64,000 nt of DNA from Anisakis pegreffii (taxonomy: Eukaryota; Nematoda; Chromadorea; Rhabditida; Anisakidae): assembly GCA_035041965.1 (NCBI GenBank), contig JAPYMA010001660.1, positions 1-64,000 of the forward strand, given 5' to 3'. Positions 59,491-64,000 of this stretch are shown piece by piece. The notes below the pieces were generated by a model, which made no database searches, was not told the DNA's origin, and worked only from the letters and a program-made list of their open reading frames with translations. Every line of letters begins with the position of its first letter. Position 1 is the stretch's first letter. The position numbers and the translations under genes are program-made.

Positions 59491-59968
59491 CTGGCAATCT
59501 CAACTTCGGGTCCAATATCGAATACCTGTAAGCCAAATTTGGTGTATTCATGAAATTTGACAACAGTTCGTTGTTACTAGATTGCATAAGGCGAACCTGT
59601 GAGGAGATACAGGAAAGCCCTCAACCTAAACTTTACCTTGCCGAAGGCTTCAAGACCTCTCCGCATCTAAGTTTACTGACCCTTCGCCCGTCTGAATTAA
59701 GTGTCCCAAAATTTAAGAGTTTCTGTTCTGAACCAATTGCTGCATTTTTGTCCACCTCGTTCTTGATTCAATCAACATTCAACAATTCTCAGTAGGATTT
59801 GTCTAGCTAACCGAGTTCTCATGAAAAGCGAAAAGACAATCAATACCCTGACCTCATGTTGTTCACCAAATACGAAATGCTTGTCTGCAGCTGAGTTTGT
59901 TTCAACATGCTCTGGAGCAGGATCCTGAATTGCAACAGTATTTGCAATTATTTGATCAAATCGCTTAG
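59491..59968 (+). CDS. Candidate exons of an unrecognised gene
   Basis: A short block 59491-59527 lies between TTGAAACTAG and a GTAAGC donor. A GC-richer frame from 59567 reads LLLDCIRRTCEEIQESPQPK and then LYLAEGFKTSPHLSL. A last exon, 59891-59968, after TGTCTGCAG reads LSLFQHALEQDPELQQYLQL and then FDQIA before a stop. The last exon is convincing; how the middle block joins it is not settled (a phase-0 donor near 59696 is possible). No family is recognised. Confidence 0.35.
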
Positions 59969-60329
59969 TTCATCCATCTTGCAGGGGAAATTTTTGTGGG
60001 CAGTGAATGAAAAACTATCGAAATTTTGTTTTTAAATCCATTCAATTTAACCAATTATTACTTTCTTATCACCCGTATTAACATTTAATCATATACTCCT
60101 TTTTCACGATAGGTTATCACCCACATGTGAAGTTTTAGAAATGGTCGTGAATTTGAACGCAAACCTTCATGGTGTGTACAGTAACCGATGAACTTTCATG
60201 CAAACATCATATTAAACGTGAAATGTAGGAATACAAGAATGCCGGAAAGTCATATGCCCACTGGGCTTTAATGGTATAATGTAGCTACGTTCTGGTAACT
60301 TAACTGGGACAACCGATTTAGACAACCAA

Positions 60330-60470
60330 ATGAATAAATTTTTCGTAGCAATTGTGTTAGTGCATTGGATGCACATCACCATAACCAATTCAACCAATGA
60401 CACGCGCGGATCTGCAATCGTTCCGTTCGATTGCAGCTCATCATTAACATGTTTGATTAACTTACTTTAG
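60330..60470 (+). CDS. 46-aa putative secreted peptide
   Basis: The ATG is 8 bases behind an ACCGATTTAG acceptor, a spliced-leader-type start. Residues 1-21 (MNKFFVAIVLVHWMHITITN) look like a signal peptide. The remainder has possible N-glycosylation sites (NSTND) and ends FDCSSSLTCLINLL, with two cysteines that could form a small loop. A stop follows directly. The 3' flank (60580-60765) ends in an AATAAA and resembles the 3' flank of the 42-aa gene 1.1 kb downstream. Function is unknown; peptide hormone-like or simply a small secreted protein. Confidence 0.45.
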   Translation: MNKFFVAIVLVHWMHITITNSTNDTRGSAIVPFDCSSSLTCLINLL

Positions 60471-60594
60471 ATAAATTAATGTCAGTTTCATTGTCGATCT
60501 TCAGTGGACCCCTGTATTCGAATTGATTAGCTTCCAGGAATACCTTTTCTTCACCACCAACTGAAATTTTGGCTATTGATCTCGTCTGATTGGG

Positions 60595-60765
60595 ATCACT
60601 ATTTTTTGATATTCATCCGATCACTATTTTGATACTGATTTGATCACTATCCACATTCAGTTTGATCACTATTCTACTGATATTGATCACTATTCCAGCA
60701 GTTAAATATGACAATGGTGCTTTTTGGTTGCTACTTACTTGATATATAACAATAAACATCTTCAT
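60595..60765 (+). repeat. 3' flank homologous to 61650-61765
   Basis: Contains ACTGATATTGATCACT, ATTCCAGCAGTTAAATATGA and an AACAATAAAC poly(A)-like signal. It also holds five spaced GATCACTAT words. The final 90 bp align well with the 3' flank of the 42-aa gene. Confidence 0.6.
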
Positions 60766-61332
60766 TAACCGAAGAGGTCCTTACTCAAGCAAGATTTGAA
60801 CTTAAACGCAATCATCGAAAAGCTATAATGTGTTGCATGAGAACCGAACAAACTCATAGAAATTTATTCATCATGAGAAAGTGCAAAACAGGAAACATAC
60901 TTACGTCCTAAAAGTCTTTTCAAAGGTAGGCACATTCCTAACTAGACGATCTGCTGAAAAAACAAAACTACCGGCCGCAACTATAAGAAACTATATAAAT
61001 GATGAAAAATATTCCCGCATGGATTCAGTTTGATCGCTGAGAGTAAAATTATCAATATTCAATAAACAACCCGAAAATTTGTCACTATTCAACATGAAAT
61101 TTGAAAGAGGATGAATTAAACGTTCACAAACAAATTTGAATGAGATTTGCAAAAGTTATTTCGACATTAAGTTCTCGATTTCACGTTTCACTACTATTAA
61201 TAGTCAGTTTATTGCAGATTTTCACCAGTTTTTGCGTAAATTCTTAAAGAATTGTTGCAAATATTGGCAAAATTAGTGTGCAACTTAATTAATTTACTTG
61301 ATTTCCTGACGGAATTTGTATGAACCAAAGGC

Positions 61333-61340
61333 TATATAAG
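61333..61340 (+). promoter_or_regulatory. TATA-box-like element
   Basis: TATATAAG lies about 85 bp upstream of the 42-aa ORF start, at a sensible distance for its transcription start. Confidence 0.4.
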
Positions 61341-61422
61341 GGGACATTTATAACATTGCAATCATTGTTGGTTTCTATTACCACCGCTTGCTCGTCTTAT
61401 TCTCGTCAACCCTTGTTCGGAT

Positions 61423-61551
61423 ATGGGCGCATTTCTCTTCCTAATTGTGGCGATAGCGATTGGTGCTGGTGTGGCATATCACATGGGTTATCTCGATCCG
61501 TATATTGAACAATTCAAACAGCAAATGGCTAAACAACAACAGAAACAATAA
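61423..61551 (+). CDS. 42-aa small membrane protein
   Basis: An intronless micro-ORF: a start MGAFLFLIVAIAIGAGVAYH forms one hydrophobic helix, followed by GYLDPYIEQFKQQ and a Lys/Gln-rich tail ending KQQQKQ. The topology suggests a single-pass peptide with a charged cytosolic tail. It is supported by a TATA-like box upstream and AATAAA signals at 61758 and about 61767. Codon use is GC-richer than the flanks. It is too short for common ORF cut-offs. No family is recognised with certainty. Confidence 0.65.
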   Translation: MGAFLFLIVAIAIGAGVAYHMGYLDPYIEQFKQQMAKQQQKQ

Positions 61552-61757
61552 TACGGTGCCGATGGTGCGGTTATTTGACATCGATGGATTGATTTGATAT
61601 AATTCTGTATGGCTCGATTGGTTGAACTTGGAATCATTTGATTCATTCCGGCTATTGGTTTTCGCTGACTGTGATACTCTTATACTGATATTGATAAAGA
61701 TTCCAGCAGTTTTATGTGATAATGATGTTTTTGATTCCTACTAGCTTGATACACAAG

Positions 61758-61763
61758 AATAAA
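61758..61763 (+). promoter_or_regulatory. Poly(A) signal of the 42-aa gene
   Basis: AATAAA about 205 bp after the stop codon; a second TAATAAAC follows at about 61767. Confidence 0.55.
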
Positions 61764-61779
61764 ATTTAATAAACGGGAT

Positions 61780-62640
61780 TAATGAACTCGCTTAAGTTGC
61801 TTCTAAACAATGACTATGCGATATGTAGCTCAGGTTGTCGAGAAGTCTGTTTGGGGTCGGAAGGTGAATGGTCTGAGCTTTGAATTTCGGGTGTGCATCG
61901 GTGACTTTGTGAATTGGAATGAATATATTCTGAAAATAGTGACAGATGCTAATGGTTGAGCAATTGTACGATGTGCTTGAGAAGATGAGTCATTAGAACG
62001 AAAGTTTAAGGGTCTTGAAGAGTAAAGTCCCGACCTTCGGCATGAGTAAAAATTGGACGCATGGCCCTCGTTTCTAGGATGAAATTAGACGCTTCCAAGC
62101 GAAGATATTTTTCGTAGTTAGAAACTCAAAACATTAAAAATGTGACCTAGGAAGTATGTTGGATGCTGTTAAATGCCAACCTTAAGTCATGCAGCGATTC
62201 ATCTATTCGGTTCATTTGGTTCGCTACGTGATTGCGAACCTCTTCACGAATGCTCCAATATCTATAACGAAATTCGTACTGATTCATTACGAAAATCCTT
62301 TTGACTTATTATAGTAAACTCTGACTAGATTTCGAGAACTAACATCTGTTGAACGGCGCTAACATTATTTCTTGACAACTTATCACTTCCTTCGGTAACC
62401 TTGCTAAATCGTTTCCAGTAGCCTTGAATTATGACACTTTTGCTTGATTTCACGATTGCTCAACCTCAGTGCCCACATTTATTCTGTCTAACCGCTAAAC
62501 TGAACGAAATTTTTGTTGCGCTGGTAATTAACTTTTTTTGCGCTGAACTCGATGGCAGTTAGTGGTATGTTTTCTAATTTCAGGGCGAGATTTTATCGCT
62601 TCGCTGTCTTCTTCGTTACCGCATCTCTAGCTTGCTCAGA
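61780..62640. other. Intergenic stretch
   Basis: No gene seen. The last part (62560-62680) is the probable 5' region of the MYST gene and contains two possible spliced-leader acceptors (TAATTTCAG at 62581 and ACATTCAG at 62663). Confidence 0.5.
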
Positions 62641-62681
62641 ATTAGTCACCTTTCAACATTCAGCAAAGAAATGCTCAAGGT

Positions 62682-64000
62682 ATGATTGAAACGAGTCACA
62701 ACAGTCATAGCAAATCACAACGATTGCGATCCAAGAAGGATCGTGCCGTTGCGCATTCATCCACACAGAATGTGCAACCGTTAACACCACAATCTGAACT
62801 CAAAATCGGTGAATCTTTCATCGTATTACGACGTGCACCAAACGTTCATGGCACCACCAATGAGCGATGTCTGGCCACACTGGTTGAAAAGCGAAGTGAT
62901 CAAGAAGCAATTGATGCTGCTGTTGTTGAGGACTGCTTCGAAAAGGTTCTTTTTTTGCCAGTTTTTGGATGAATTCAATGTATTTCACGAACGGAAAGCG
63001 AGGATATGCCTTTGTGTAATATGCGTTCACAGCATGTAAGAGGAGGAGTACGTCCGATTTGAGAATCCTGAATGAATAGTGGGTAGAAAGTTGTAGAAAA
63101 TGAATGCTCTCGGGAGTTGTGGTATTTCATTACCCATTGTGAAATGATCGTAATGGGTAAAAGAGATGATATTTAGTGATCAAATGAGGCATGTTCTGAG
63201 TATGATTTTTGATTGCTGGTTAAATGCATAGTAATATTAGAGAACCAGTTGCTTTTTTTGAATGAATGTTCACAGCGGAAACTTGCTTCCACGATAAAGG
63301 TTCGCTGGAAAAAGAATCGAGAACTCTCAAATGAATATTTTAAGGATTATGATGAGGATAATGAAACAAGTTCAAAATTGAACACTGATGTGCGATGGAT
63401 TTGTAGAGATATTGTTAATAAAGTGTGTGCCGATAATGGCGAATCTACAACGGGATCGGATGGTTGTACTGACAGGTAAGTGGTGGATAACTGCATATTC
63501 CGAAAGTATTAAAACTTATCAAGGATTTAATGATATCGGCAGGATACGAAAGCTTGCAATAGATGTACCTTCTTAATCTGGTAGAATGAATATGTTACTG
63601 CTCGCGAACGGTGTGAATTTCATCGCTTCATAGTAGATTGTGCTTCCATGATCGTTTATCCTTATTTTGTGCCTGCACCATGTCAGTAGGCTAGATATTA
63701 ATAATTGAAAGGAAGACGTCCTGGTCCCTTTTATTCTTCCCCAACCAGTATAATCTATAATTTAACTTAACTGTCGAGTTAATGAATAGAAAATCTCGAC
63801 GAGTTCAAATTGGTCATTTTTCAGCACTGAAATAGTTGACCAGACCTGTCAACAACATGAAAAGAAGCCAATATTACGTAAATATTATGTTCATTATGAT
63901 GGTATGGATCGGCGACTAGACGAATGGGTAGAACGTGAGCGTATCATCGAAAGGGCGAATCCAGCCCACATCACTCCATCTGTCTTGGTTGGTCATTCAG
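62682..64000 (+). CDS. MYST-family histone acetyltransferase, N-terminal part (MOF/Tip60-like)
   Basis: Exons 62682-62945, 63276-63475 and 63825-64000 (running to or past the window edge) join in phase. After a basic Ser-rich start, LKIGESFIVLRR is the first strand of a chromo-barrel domain. The last exon reads ILRKYYVHYDGMDRRLDEWV. YVHY-x-G-x-x-RRLDEWV is the hallmark of MYST acetyltransferases (KAT8/MOF and KAT5/Tip60; MYS-2 and MYS-1 in C. elegans) and differs from the MRG15 version. The zinc finger and acetyltransferase domain would lie beyond 64000. Between the two halves of the barrel an acidic insertion of roughly 100 residues occurs (KDYDEDNETSSK, CADNGESTTGSDG). The IGESF start favours the MOF branch. 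Nuclear role: histone H4 acetylation. Confidence 0.85.

Noticed and set aside
1..64000. CRISPR arrays, phage or bacterial operon structure
   Set aside because: Introns, trans-splice-type starts and eukaryotic families throughout; the tandem repeats lack unique spacers.

Overview
The window looks like nuclear DNA of a nematode. Coding exons are short, separated by AT-rich introns that end in TTTCAG or TTTTAG. Several start codons sit directly behind such an acceptor, as expected for spliced-leader trans-splicing. The recognisable proteins also fit: an IFT-A subunit with an RFX-type X-box, a nematode-style tyrosine phosphatase, a DUF1248-type acetyltransferase, a serpentine receptor and a MYST acetyltransferase. 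Gene density is low and introns run to several kb, which would suit a large-genome parasitic (for example ascaridoid) nematode; that last point is a guess.

Layout. 1-4.5 kb (-): the 5' part of WDR35/IFT121, with an X-box palindrome upstream and a hAT-like element in one intron. 5.0-5.7 kb: a truncated second copy of that element. 5.9-6.8 kb (-): an unrecognised 226-aa protein. 7.9-10.8 kb (-): a protein tyrosine phosphatase. 11-34 kb: no gene recognised, but spliced-looking exon candidates (mostly +), a Cys-rich exon candidate (-), microsatellites, minisatellites and a long hairpin. 34.8-38.2 kb (+): a 7TM-type receptor. 39-41 kb: a foldback element and a hAT-like MITE. 42.3-42.7 kb (-): three phase-compatible exons of a membrane protein. 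47.0-52.9 kb (+): an apparently new tetraspan protein with a tail of about 600 residues. Its largest intron carries an antisense tRNA-Arg array (two intact genes, three decayed relatives). 55.5-58.8 kb (+): a complete six-exon GNAT acetyltransferase with a second foldback element in an intron. 60.3-61.8 kb (+): two very small genes (46-aa secreted-type, 42-aa membrane-type) sharing a homologous 3' flank. 62.7-64.0 kb (+): the N-terminal half of a MYST-family acetyltransferase, cut by the window edge.

No operon-like functional cluster is evident; the recognised genes (cilium assembly, signalling, chromatin) look like ordinary neighbours. The best leads are the X-box/IFT pair, the tetraspan-plus-tail gene with its intronic tRNA array, the paired micro-genes, and the exons in 13-27 kb that an ATG-based ORF scan misses. 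All exon joins were made by eye from splice motifs and reading phase; no search or alignment was run.
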